Assembly (NCBI RefSeq): GCF_025449215.1
Contig: NZ_CP104900.1
Span: forward strand, 2,170,001-2,234,000
Reading direction: 5' to 3'
Origin: Shewanella seohaensis
GTDB taxonomy: Bacteria > Pseudomonadota > Gammaproteobacteria > Enterobacterales > Shewanellaceae
Length of the DNA stretch: 64,000 bases
Shown: positions 46,400 to 56,489 of the stretch, one piece after another
How the letters are laid out: each line of letters starts with the position of its first letter
How positions within the stretch are numbered: the first letter of the stretch is position 1
The notes under the pieces: generated by a model
What the model was told of the DNA's origin: nothing
Seen by the model: only the letters and a program-made list of their open reading frames with translations
The model's database searches: none
Made by a program: the position numbers and the translations under genes

Positions 46400-47632
46400 C
46401 TACTCGAGTCGGTAATTTGAGGTATCTATCAACTGCCCAAGATAAAGACTTAATAATCCGTGGAGGGAATGGATGTCACTCTTGGTGAGTTGCTGAATTT
46501 TATCTAACCGATACCTTAGAGTATTTCGGTGAATAAACAGCGCATTAGCGCATTGCTGCGCATCACCAAAATGAGTGATATAGGCGGCTAGGGTTTTGCG
46601 TAACTGACCATTTTTATCGGCCTTGGCTAACTGTTGGTAGGGACTGGCCAGCGCTTGACCACGCCAATCATGCTTGAGCCCAGATAACAGCACTTGCAAG
46701 GAGTAGTCTTCAAACAGGTATTTAGTGCCCTCGGGGTTAAGCTGCTTGCCTAAGTTCAAGGTTTCCTGCGCGGTTTGGTAGGAGCGCGCAATACCGCCTT
46801 TTTCAGGGAAAAAATGCCCAAGGGCGATTTTAAAATTTAAATCCATTTGCGCGGGTAAACGTTGTAGCAGTTTATCGATACGCTGATTTTCAAGCTCGGG
46901 ATCCCATTGTTTTCCATCCAGAAACGCCGGTTTTAAGATCACCAGCTGTGACATGGATGTCATGGCAATCAAGTTGCCTCTGTCGGGGTTTTGCAGCAAA
47001 TGCAGCACTTGCTTGAGGATTTCGCTGACTCTGGGATTACGCTCGTCTGCGCTTTGCTCGCTCTGGATTAATGAAGAAAACGCAGCGGATTTTTGCTGGG
47101 TTGGCGTGGATTGTTTTTCACTGACTTCAATTATGGCGGCCACTCGCGGCAAATTGATATCGATATCGAGTTGCTTGGCCCAGCGATGCAATTGCTCATC
47201 GTCATCGGTTTGTGCCTTAATTAACTGCAGAATAAATTCTTCACGTTGACGATTTTCCCACTGCTGCTGATCCTGCTGGTTGGCTTGTTCGACAATCATC
47301 TCGGCGGTCATTTTTAGCAGCTCACCGTAGTGGGTTAACTCGGCCGGATCGCCAGTAATACCAATCACCCCAATAATTTGCCCTTGATAATGCAAGGGTA
47401 AGTTGATGCCGGGTTTGACGCCATGTAAGCCTGAGGCCACTTCTTCACTCAGTTCCACATTGCGGTTTTGGGCGATGGCAAGCAGTGCACCCTCGTGGGT
47501 CGAGCCAATACGTTTGGGATCGCCGGAGCCTAAGATCACGCCCTGACCATTCATCACATTGATATTGTGCCCAATGATTTTCATGGTGCGACTCACAATT
47601 TGTTTAGCGATGTGTTGATCCAAAACGTACAT
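46400..47632 (-). CDS. cdaR: CdaR/SdaR-type sugar-diacid/glycerate regulator
   Basis: This 410-residue activator has the N-terminal diacid-recognition domain (YVLDQHIAKQIVSRTMKIIG, 'NVMNGQGVILGSGDPKRIGS', 'GIMGVTGDPAE'-like 'GVIGITGDPAELTHYGELLK') and a C-terminal PucR-type HTH (FIHRNTLRYRLDKIQQLT). In E. coli CdaR responds to glycerate and activates diacid and glycerate genes. Its place upstream of the GntP permease and glycerate kinase supports the same role here. Confidence 0.93.
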   Translation of the reverse strand: MYVLDQHIAKQIVSRTMKIIGHNINVMNGQGVILGSGDPKRIGSTHEGALLAIAQNRNVELSEEVASGLHGVKPGINLPLHYQGQIIGVIGITGDPAELTHYGELLKMTAEMIVEQANQQDQQQWENRQREEFILQLIKAQTDDDEQLHRWAKQLDIDINLPRVAAIIEVSEKQSTPTQQKSAAFSSLIQSEQSADERNPRVSEILKQVLHLLQNPDRGNLIAMTSMSQLVILKPAFLDGKQWDPELENQRIDKLLQRLPAQMDLNFKIALGHFFPEKGGIARSYQTAQETLNLGKQLNPEGTKYLFEDYSLQVLLSGLKHDWRGQALASPYQQLAKADKNGQLRKTLAAYITHFGDAQQCANALFIHRNTLRYRLDKIQQLTKSDIHSLHGLLSLYLGQLIDTSNYRLE

Positions 47633-47863
47633 AACTCACCTTAATTTTCAAAGGATTGATACAGAGGTTCGCCTAAACGGCGACGCCATAAGGGTAAAGG
47701 CAAACGACAGAAAAGGGCAGGTGTTTTTTTATCTTCTATACTGAGAATTGAACCTAACTCTTGTTAACCTATTTTTAACAATTGAGTTAGGGAAAGGTTA
47801 TGGCGGTATTTTGTTCCCTTAAGTGTCATTTGTCCCTTTGTGGACAGGGCGAAGGATATCACG

Positions 47864-49367
<1,504 letters not shown>

Positions 49368-49452
49368 TATTGAGAGCCGTGCAATGTTTGGAGAGCGATT
49401 AAGTCGCTCGCCAAAACCTTTCTAAGCTCCAGTTTTTGAGTTCTAGTTTCCG

Positions 49453-49477
49453 AAAGCCCCTTAATGGGGCTTTTTAT
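49453..49477 (+). terminator. Rho-independent terminator after the metalloprotease
   Basis: The arms AAAGCCCC and GGGGCTTT with a short TTAAT loop are followed by TTATT. A second, weaker GAGCGA/TCGCTC hairpin precedes it near 49391. Confidence 0.87.
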
Positions 49478-49494
49478 TGGGATTTGATTAGGGT

Positions 49495-50216
49495 TTATAT
49501 AGGCTTAGAACTTGCCAGCAGGCCTGCGATACGCGCTTGAAGTGTGGGGAGCTGTTCGCGCTCAAACTCGGGATGCTGTTTTAGCCAAAGATTGTTGCGC
49601 GGGCTAGGGTGGGGCATGACCATCAGCCTAGGCCAATATAACGACCATTGCTCAATGGCTTGGGTCACTGTGATCTTCTTGTTCGTTTGAGGAGTGGATA
49701 CCACTATCGCTTGAGAGCTTAACGCTTCGTCTGTCGTATCTATGGCAGGTGTGCGCGGTAGATGGTAATCAATGGCATATTGGCCAAGGACCAGCACTAA
49801 TTCTATCTGTGGCATCAAGGCCAATAACTTTGCATGCCAAGTTGCGGCGCACTCGGGGCGTGGCGGTTTATCACCTTGCTTTTTTCCATTGCGTTCAATG
49901 GTTCCCGGAAAACAAAATCCCATTGGCACTATGGCAAACAGTGCGGGGTCATAAAATTGTTCCCGAGTGACATTAAGCCAAGCGCGCAGCCGCTCGCCAC
50001 TAGCATCGTCGAAGGGGATGCCCTTATGGTGGGTTTTTACGCCGGGGCTTGGCCGACGATTAAGATCCGTGCTTGGCTACTGGCTTGCAAGATGGGCTTC
50101 GCTGGTAGGGGTAATTCGGCCTGACACAGTTGGCAAGCGCGGATTTGTTTGAGCAATATACTGAGCTCGGCTGAGCCGTTTGGCTCGATAGCTGGGTGCG
50201 ACATATCTGTCATCAT
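49495..50216 (-). pseudogene. Uracil-DNA-glycosylase-family protein, frame-broken
   Basis: The restored protein of about 240 residues begins MMTDMSH and contains 'QIRACQLCQAELPL', then 'ILIVGQAPGVKTHHKGIPFD', 'DASGERLRAWLNV', 'AIVPMGFCFPG' and the closing 'MPHPSPRNNLW'. These are motifs of the broad uracil-DNA-glycosylase superfamily often annotated in Shewanella as UDG family protein. The frame is lost in the GGGG run at 50044-50047 (one base missing). The start codon overlaps the last base of the upstream membrane-protein stop codon. Confidence 0.82.
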
Positions 50217-50830
50217 CAAGCCCCAAGTTTGCTCAATAGCTGGTAGAGCCAATACCCAAAGATCCCATAGGAGGCGACTAATACAAGGTAACTCAATAAC
50301 TTGGCGCCCAAGGCTTTAGTGGGAACCTTGGCATGAGAGGCTAATGCAATATGGCCTAAGATAATCGCAAACAGGGCGCAGGGTGGCAGCAGATAACTGA
50401 TGCCTAACACGAATAGGCCACCAAGACTCAGCAGCCAGTTCGCGTGTTGGTTGCTGGGCTGATTAAGTTGGCGTAACTGCAGCGGTAATAAAACCAGCCC
50501 AACGCCGACAATGATCATGCCGAGATTGAGTGCAAAGTCACTCCAAGCACGGTGATCATAAAGGGTTAAGGCAAAGGCGAGCAGAGGCACTATCAGTGCG
50601 GTCAGCACGTGGCGTTTGGCAAAGAGGGGATTACGATACTGACCCGCAAAAAAGAACAGCCCCTGCATCAATGCGTTGATAAGAGTAAATCCACCCAGTC
50701 CGACGATGATAAATAAACTCGCCGTGCCACCGCTGGAATCGAATGCCATGGCTGGGGCGGCGAGCAAACTTAAGCCTATCGAGGCGGGCAGAGGCGATAA
50801 ACGCGAAAAACAACAAGTGAAGGACGACAT
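50216..50830 (-). CDS. Hypothetical polytopic inner-membrane protein
   Basis: This 204-residue protein has an N-terminal hydrophobic segment that may be a signal anchor, plus about five more transmembrane segments. No family is recognised with confidence; the C-terminal part, with 'LPPCALFAIILGHIALASHA' and 'SYLVLVASYGIFGYWLYQLL', has the pattern of small DUF4190-like membrane proteins. It is translationally coupled with the glycosylase-like gene. Confidence 0.72.
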   Translation of the reverse strand: MSSFTCCFSRLSPLPASIGLSLLAAPAMAFDSSGGTASLFIIVGLGGFTLINALMQGLFFFAGQYRNPLFAKRHVLTALIVPLLAFALTLYDHRAWSDFALNLGMIIVGVGLVLLPLQLRQLNQPSNQHANWLLSLGGLFVLGISYLLPPCALFAIILGHIALASHAKVPTKALGAKLLSYLVLVASYGIFGYWLYQLLSKLGA

Positions 50831-51005
50831 CTAAGATCCAATGATAGTTAACTCACTGAATTAACATCCGCTAAAGTGCCAGTAAACTCAAGGAATACCT
50901 CATCTTCGGCGTAAGTTTTGCCTCAGAGTCTGATCTTATTCAAGATTTTGGCCGCAGGAATAGACTGGACCTGTATCTAAAGCGCGGTGAGTGTTCGTTG
51001 GCAAT

Positions 51006-51029
51006 AAAAAGCCCGCAGTGCGGGCTTTT
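51006..51029. terminator. Terminator downstream of mtrB
   Basis: The arms AAAAGCCCGCA and TGCGGGCTTTT meet almost without a loop. On the minus strand it is followed by TA after the run of T, and it lies 20 bases after the mtrB stop, so it is the likely end of the mtr transcript; it can also act on the plus strand. Confidence 0.88.
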
Positions 51030-51048
51030 GATTATCAATAAACGCAGA

Positions 51049-53135
51049 TTAGAGCTTGTAACTCATGCTCAACATCAGCATTTGTGCAGTGTAGTCATGG
51101 CTGTTGCTGCCAAAGCCTACGACGTTCCAAATGCCATCAACGGCGATATCGTTAGCGGCGTCATTGTCCTTATAGTTCTCAATTTTGTAATCGAAGCGTA
51201 GCGCGAGTTTCTCGGTCGCTTGATATTGAGCATATAAGTTAATGTTATGGACTTTGGCAAAATAGTCGCCATAGTCGCCGGTGATACCTTGTCTGACTTG
51301 AGTGTTACTGTCGGAGTCTGAATAAGTGTAATCCAGACCTAGGCGTAACTTGTTCTCCAGCAGATTGTTGTAGCTGATGCCAGCGCCAACCACATCCACT
51401 TTGTCTTCAATAAAGCCAGTCCAGGTTGGGGTGCTGTAGTTGCTGCTACCCGCTTGTTCTGACTCTATGGTTTGGTGGTTGTAGAAGGCCGTTGCCAGTA
51501 AGTCAGCGGTGATCATATAGCTGATATTGGCATCGTAACTGGTGTCTTTTGACTCAGTTAAGCCAATCACAGTATCAGTATAATCATCCAGCGCATAACG
51601 GGCACCGAAGTCTATGGTTAGACTTTCGAGTGGCGTGTGAGTGATGCGAGCTTCGATTTGGGTTCTGTCACGGTCAGCCAGATTGTACTTACGTAACAGG
51701 CTGTTGGTTTCAGAAGAGGTCCATTCAGACGCTTGGTATTGTGAGCCGTCACGGTTGCCGTAACTGCCTTTTACCCACATGTCCCACATGTCGAAGCTAT
51801 TGACGCGCAAACGGGCCCAAACGGTGTTCTCATCTGTGCTTTCACGGTCTTGATACTCACGTTCGTCACGCTTGAAGTCATAACCACCATCGAGCTTAAT
51901 GCCGTGGGTAATACGATAATCCGCCGCCACTTTAAAGCGCTGTGTGCGGTTATCGTAAGGGGTGTTATAGGCCACCTTACCGCTGACATTGTTGATGCTG
52001 ATCTGAGTCCACTCTTCGATTGGGGTATTGTTGTCACGGTCGTAATAATCGTAACTACCCGTTAAGCGAAGGGAGTTGCTGACCTTGCTCACGACTTTGA
52101 GGTTCATGCCCAGCAGATCGACTTTGGCGTCTACCGCATCCGTTGGCAGTTGATAACCGTAGCCAGAGGTCACCAGTGACTGATCTTGGCTCATTTGTCC
52201 GGTTAAAATACGGCCAGACAGTGAGTTACTGCCATCGTTATACTGACCCATCAGCGACACTGTGTGTGACTGGTTATCGGGATCGAGTGCAATGGCACCA
52301 GTCGTTTGCGCACCAAAGGTGGGGTTGAAGGCACTGTCAAAGTTCAGCTGGTTGTATTCATTTTTGAAAATTGAACCATTGTAACTGAGCGCTGTGAACC
52401 AACGATCGCCTTTGAGTTTGACGCCCGCTTCTATGGTGTCAGTGGTGTAATCCACGGGTTCTGCCAACATCATAGATTGGTTAAAGAAGCTACCAGAGGT
52501 TTGTTTTAAACCGGTTTTTCTTCACGCATGTAGTTCACATAGGTGCTCCACAGCGATTCACCCTGATATTCGAACCCAAGGCCTGCGCGTTCACGTTTCA
52601 GTGATAACTCGAGGCTGTTGAGGCTGTCCATCAACAGTGGCATTTGGCTGCTCGAACCTGCGGTGACCCAGTTATCGGGCAAGGTCAGGTTATTGCCGCC
52701 GATACCAGAATAGGGCGAGAGGGCACTATTGCTATCGTAAGTGGCTATTTGGCGGTAGTTCAGATTGATATTGTACTGGCCTTGTTTGCCCGCATTTACA
52801 TCTAAACGTCCGCCGTCCATTCCCAGTTGATAGGCTTCAACACTGGCGCGGTAACCTTTTTCACCACGGTAGGCAAGGTCTGCATCGAACTTACCCGCAA
52901 CTTCGTTTTTAGAACCAAAGGCATTGGCTGAGCGAATGTCCTCTTCGCCATTGTAACCTACGCCGACACCGACAGTGCCAGATACGCCCGTTTCAACCAC
53001 GCAGCCTTTACAGCTCCATGCTGACAGTTTCACCTTGTCGGTATTGGCATTGGCGAGGCCATAACCATCGGCAGCTACGGCTAAGCCGGTGTTGGCTAAT
53101 AACGCTAGAGTGATCAAATTGAGTTTGAATTTCAT
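51049..53135 (-). pseudogene. mtrB: MtrB, outer-membrane barrel of the metal-reduction conduit, frame-broken
   Basis: MtrB is the large beta-barrel that holds MtrA and lets it contact MtrC across the outer membrane. Two frames (52506-53135 and 51049-52473) make one protein of about 695 residues, similar to the size I recall for S. oneidensis MtrB. A signal peptide ending near 'GLAVAA' is followed by the diagnostic CxxC at residues 42-45 (SCKGC). The junction becomes 'MREEKTGLKQTSGSFFNQSM' after adding one T to the five-T run at 52515-52519. The C-terminus ends 'MLMLSMSYKL', a typical barrel closing strand. It starts 12 bases after mtrA. Confidence 0.95.
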
Positions 53136-53147
53136 CTTCTCGTCTCC

Positions 53148-54137
53148 TTAGCGCTGTAATAGCTTGCCAGATGGATGGTTAGAACCATGGACCTGACTAT
53201 GGCAATTTAAGCAGCTTCTTCCACCCGTAAAGGCATTGTCACCGACATTTGAACCTAAACCAGTGTTACCTAAGTAGGCATTGCTGGCGTGGCCATCGCT
53301 GGCGTGACATTGCTGACACAGCTGCGGCGCACGGGTTTTCAGCATGGCATCGTTCACGCTGCCATGGGGATTATGACAAGTGACACAGTTTTCAGTGACG
53401 GGTGCATGCTCCCAGAGTTTTGGGCCGCGCTTCTCGGCGTGACAGGAATAACAAGTTTCGTTAATGCTTGGCTTGTTCAGGTCTGAATCTGTCATGCTCC
53501 CATGGGGATTGTGACAGTCGCTACAGGTCATTTGTGCCCATTTGAGTGGGTGACTTGAGCGTTTGTTCATGTCCGCTTTTTGCTTAGTGTGGCAGCTTGT
53601 ACAGACGTCCATCTCAGTGTTTTTAGATAACACAGGGTCTTTCGCGACGTGTACTTGGTGGCACGAGGCACAAGCAACATCGGCATTGTCATGGTGACCG
53701 CCATTCCAAGACATACGCTTATCGTCTTGGTGACAGCTCATACATACGCTGTTTTGCTTGTCGGCACTTAAGGTCGATTGCTTACCAAAAGTGATCATCG
53801 GCTCGTTGCCGCCCTTGTTGTGTTGACCCATAGGTCCGTGGCAAGCCTCACATTGTAGGCCAGCCATTGGGCTCTTAGTGGAGTCAATGGCGCCGTGGAC
53901 ACCTTTGAAAAGGTCCATCACTTTTTCGGATTTCTTGTGGCACATCAAGCAAGAGTCGGCACCTTTAGGTGAGTAGTTGCCTTCGGCAAACTTCTTATCT
54001 AATGTCGCTTCGACTTGCTCTGGCGTCATTTTTTCATCCCACTTGGAGGCGTGAGCACTCGGTGCGATGGCCAATGCCATGACCGCAGACATCATCAATG
54101 CCGGCAGTAGGTTTTTCATTTTGTGGCTGTTCTTCAT
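53148..54137 (-). CDS. mtrA: MtrA, periplasmic decahaem c-type cytochrome
   Basis: MtrA spans the MtrB barrel and carries electrons to MtrC. Ten CxxCH haem sites are visible in order: CLMCH, CEACH, CMSCH, CASCH, CTSCH, CSDCH, CYSCH, CVTCH, CQQCH, CLNCH. The ATG at 54137 ([20 protein letters not shown]) starts the signal peptide and matches the S. oneidensis start by memory; an upstream ATG at 54164 is less likely. GGGAAG lies just upstream. The mature part is nearly identical to S. oneidensis MtrA, while the signal peptide differs, which supports a close relative rather than MR-1. Confidence 0.97.
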   Translation of the reverse strand: MKNSHKMKNLLPALMMSAVMALAIAPSAHASKWDEKMTPEQVEATLDKKFAEGNYSPKGADSCLMCHKKSEKVMDLFKGVHGAIDSTKSPMAGLQCEACHGPMGQHNKGGNEPMITFGKQSTLSADKQNSVCMSCHQDDKRMSWNGGHHDNADVACASCHQVHVAKDPVLSKNTEMDVCTSCHTKQKADMNKRSSHPLKWAQMTCSDCHNPHGSMTDSDLNKPSINETCYSCHAEKRGPKLWEHAPVTENCVTCHNPHGSVNDAMLKTRAPQLCQQCHASDGHASNAYLGNTGLGSNVGDNAFTGGRSCLNCHSQVHGSNHPSGKLLQR

Positions 54138-54203
54138 AATAGGCTTCCCAATTTGTCCCAACAAAATTCAAGAAAGGGGAGCGAACTCCCCTGCTTGGGC
54201 AAA

Positions 54204-56156
54204 TTACATTTTCACTTGAGTGTGATCTGCAACTGTTGGGGTATGGCAGTAGAAACAGGTTTCTGACTGTGCCGCTTGGTTGGCTTGAGTATAATCACCG
54301 TTCACAATCGCACCCATATTTTCTAAGCCGTGGCCAATAGATTCTGGCGCGTGGCATGAAGTACAAGTTGCTGTGATTGGGGTGGTGTATTTACCGGCAG
54401 AAGTGGCCAGTGCACCCTTCACTTTGAACGCGTCTAAGTTGAAGTCGTTGTGGCACTGAGTACATTCTTTGATAACGCCTTGCTCACCGTGAACAACGTG
54501 CAGTTTCATTTCGAAACCACCTTTGTTTGCACCGCTTGCATAGGTACCATCAGGGGTATGACAGGCCACACAGGCATCCACACCGACAATTGGCTTACCG
54601 TTGGCATCTTTGGCATGTGAAACTTGTTCTGTCATCACAAAGCCAGAGTGGTGACCTTTGTGTAGCTCGAAGGTATCACTGTGACAGTTTTGACAAGTGC
54701 TGAAGTTCACTGAGTTCACATGGCGCATGCTAGGTGCATTGCCTGATTTAGTACCGAAGACTAAGTCGGCTTTCATGCTGGTGGTTGTGCTATCTGCAGT
54801 ACAAGCCGTCAGCGTGGTGCCAGTGTTACACATTTCCAGACCGATAAAGGTAAAGGCGGTATCAGTATCGCCAGCACCAAATGGCAGTGCAGGGGTAGTA
54901 AATACCAGTTTACCGTCAACTAAGGTCACACCATCTTGCAGTGCACCATCTTTAACGAGGTCTTTGGCTATCTTCGCAGCACCGCTACCTGGGCTCTTGT
55001 TGTAGCCCATGATTGGGAAGTTAGGACCGACGTTAGTGATCGTTTCTAAACGTTTGATCTTATCTTGTACGCTTGCTGCATCGATGGCATTACCGTCTTT
55101 ATCTAAGATAGATACGGTTAATACCGCAGTATTGTCTTCTTGACCAGCAAGCGTTGCAGACATACCTAACTGAGCCATGACAGCTTTCTTCTCAGCGGTT
55201 TTGCCTGTGTGTAACTCGGCGGTCCAATTGCTGTTGTGACAAGCGATACAGTTAGAGTTATCTAACTGCTGAGAGTGGCCTTTGCCTGCGGCAAAATCAA
55301 CGGCAGTATGGCAGCTACCACAGGTTGCGGCGGTTGGAATACGTGACCAGTTGCCCCAATCAGGTGCGGCTTCGGTTTCAACGTGACAGCTTTGGCAGCT
55401 TTCTAACGAACCTAAGGTGAGGTCTTTATGTTTAGCGTGGACTAACACGTTAAATTCTTTACCTACACCCACTTTGCCAGAAGTGTGGCAAGTCGCGCAG
55501 TAGTTCACATCTGAGTAAGCGCCGCCGTGTTTCACATTGGCTAAGTCTTGGTGACAAGCATTACAGCTTTCTGTGGCGACGACTTTGCGGCTGTAACCCG
55601 GTGTTGCACCTGTGTCAGCGGTAAAATCAACATAAGCGTTGCTGTTAGGGACTTGTGTGCCATCTGGTAATGGCGTGTTGTAAGCGCGGATCAGAACACG
55701 TTGCGCTAACTGATCGTTGTAGGTGATCTTAGCGTTGGCGCTGAGGTTCATCTTGAAGGTGTAGCTGTAGTGGCCGTTCTTCATGTCCACGAAGGTACCG
55801 GGACAGGTAGATGCCACATCACAGGTCTCATCACCGAAGTATTGCCACTGAGAGGCATTACCGGCACCTGTTGCACCCTGTGGAATCAACTGAGCTGCAG
55901 CAAAGCGCATTTTCTGCAGACCAACAACGGGTAAATCGTCTTCGTTAGTGACGGTGAATTCCACACTTGGGACACCGTTAGTCACTACTGATTTGTTGAA
56001 TGTAAAATTGAGTTTTTGAATGGCTGGAGCAGGCTCGCCACCGGGTTCACCGGGTTTACCATCGTTACCATCACTTCCACCACAGCCGGTTAAGGCCACA
56101 GTGACAGCACTTGCTGCGAGCAGCAGTGCGATTTTTGATTTTTGTGCGTTCATCAT
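54204..56156 (-). CDS. mtrC: MtrC, surface lipoprotein decahaem cytochrome (variant)
   Basis: MtrC is the terminal reductase on the cell surface. The 650-residue protein has a lipobox 'ALTGCGG' and ten CxxCH sites (CNACH, CATCH, CQSCH, CGSCH, CIACH, CQNCH, CVACH, CTQCH, CTSCH, CFYCH). The Cys-x8-Cys pair 'CNTGTTLTAC' in domain III is the redox-switch disulfide known in this family. The C-terminal half and the end 'PTVADHTQVKM' match S. oneidensis MtrC, but the N-terminal half shares segments with MtrF in this window (QGATGAGN, CPGTFVD, KNGHYSY). The protein is about 20 residues shorter than the 671 I recall. Confidence 0.94.
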   Translation of the reverse strand: MMNAQKSKIALLLAASAVTVALTGCGGSDGNDGKPGEPGGEPAPAIQKLNFTFNKSVVTNGVPSVEFTVTNEDDLPVVGLQKMRFAAAQLIPQGATGAGNASQWQYFGDETCDVASTCPGTFVDMKNGHYSYTFKMNLSANAKITYNDQLAQRVLIRAYNTPLPDGTQVPNSNAYVDFTADTGATPGYSRKVVATESCNACHQDLANVKHGGAYSDVNYCATCHTSGKVGVGKEFNVLVHAKHKDLTLGSLESCQSCHVETEAAPDWGNWSRIPTAATCGSCHTAVDFAAGKGHSQQLDNSNCIACHNSNWTAELHTGKTAEKKAVMAQLGMSATLAGQEDNTAVLTVSILDKDGNAIDAASVQDKIKRLETITNVGPNFPIMGYNKSPGSGAAKIAKDLVKDGALQDGVTLVDGKLVFTTPALPFGAGDTDTAFTFIGLEMCNTGTTLTACTADSTTTSMKADLVFGTKSGNAPSMRHVNSVNFSTCQNCHSDTFELHKGHHSGFVMTEQVSHAKDANGKPIVGVDACVACHTPDGTYASGANKGGFEMKLHVVHGEQGVIKECTQCHNDFNLDAFKVKGALATSAGKYTTPITATCTSCHAPESIGHGLENMGAIVNGDYTQANQAAQSETCFYCHTPTVADHTQVKM

Positions 56157-56326
56157 TTTTTTCCCTGCATAGGTTTGGCATTACTTAAGCGCTTGTCTTC
56201 TTCGCCCGACAGATTCTTTGTCTGTGCTTTGGTCTCGAAGGCGACTTAAGTGGATGCTGGAAATAGAATTCCCCAAGGAAAGGCTAACCTAACATGCCCC
56301 TAAAATCTTCAAGGCCTTTGCTAATG

Positions 56327-56342
56327 TGTGACTTGGATCTTT
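56327..56342. promoter_or_regulatory. Candidate CRP-like site upstream of mtrC
   Basis: TGTGA-CTTGGA-TCTTT lies about 170 bases before the mtrC start. The left half is a perfect CRP half site, the right half is weak. CRP control of mtrC is known in S. oneidensis. Confidence 0.45.
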
Positions 56343-56425
56343 CTATTTCTAAAGAGGTAGTTAAACCACAGGGGAAAAACAAATTTAGATCAAAAAAACG
56401 GCGGATAGTGAGGTGGAAAATAAAA

Positions 56426-56455
56426 AAAGAGAGAGGGGTTACCTCTCTCTTTTTG
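56426..56455. terminator. Bidirectional terminator after omcA
   Basis: The arms AAAAGAGAGAGG and CCTCTCTCTTTTT enclose GGTTA. On the minus strand it is followed by TTTA after further T residues, 35 bases beyond the omcA stop, so it ends the omcA transcript. Confidence 0.9.
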
Positions 56456-56489
56456 TCCAGTCTCTTTAATCGCTAAAGAGGTGGGTTAT

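Larger units (their letters stand above)
56157..56489. other. mtrC promoter region and omcA-mtrC boundary
   Basis: The region contains a bidirectional terminator next to omcA and, nearer mtrC, the CRP-like half site. This indicates that mtrCAB can be transcribed separately from omcA. Confidence 0.6.
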
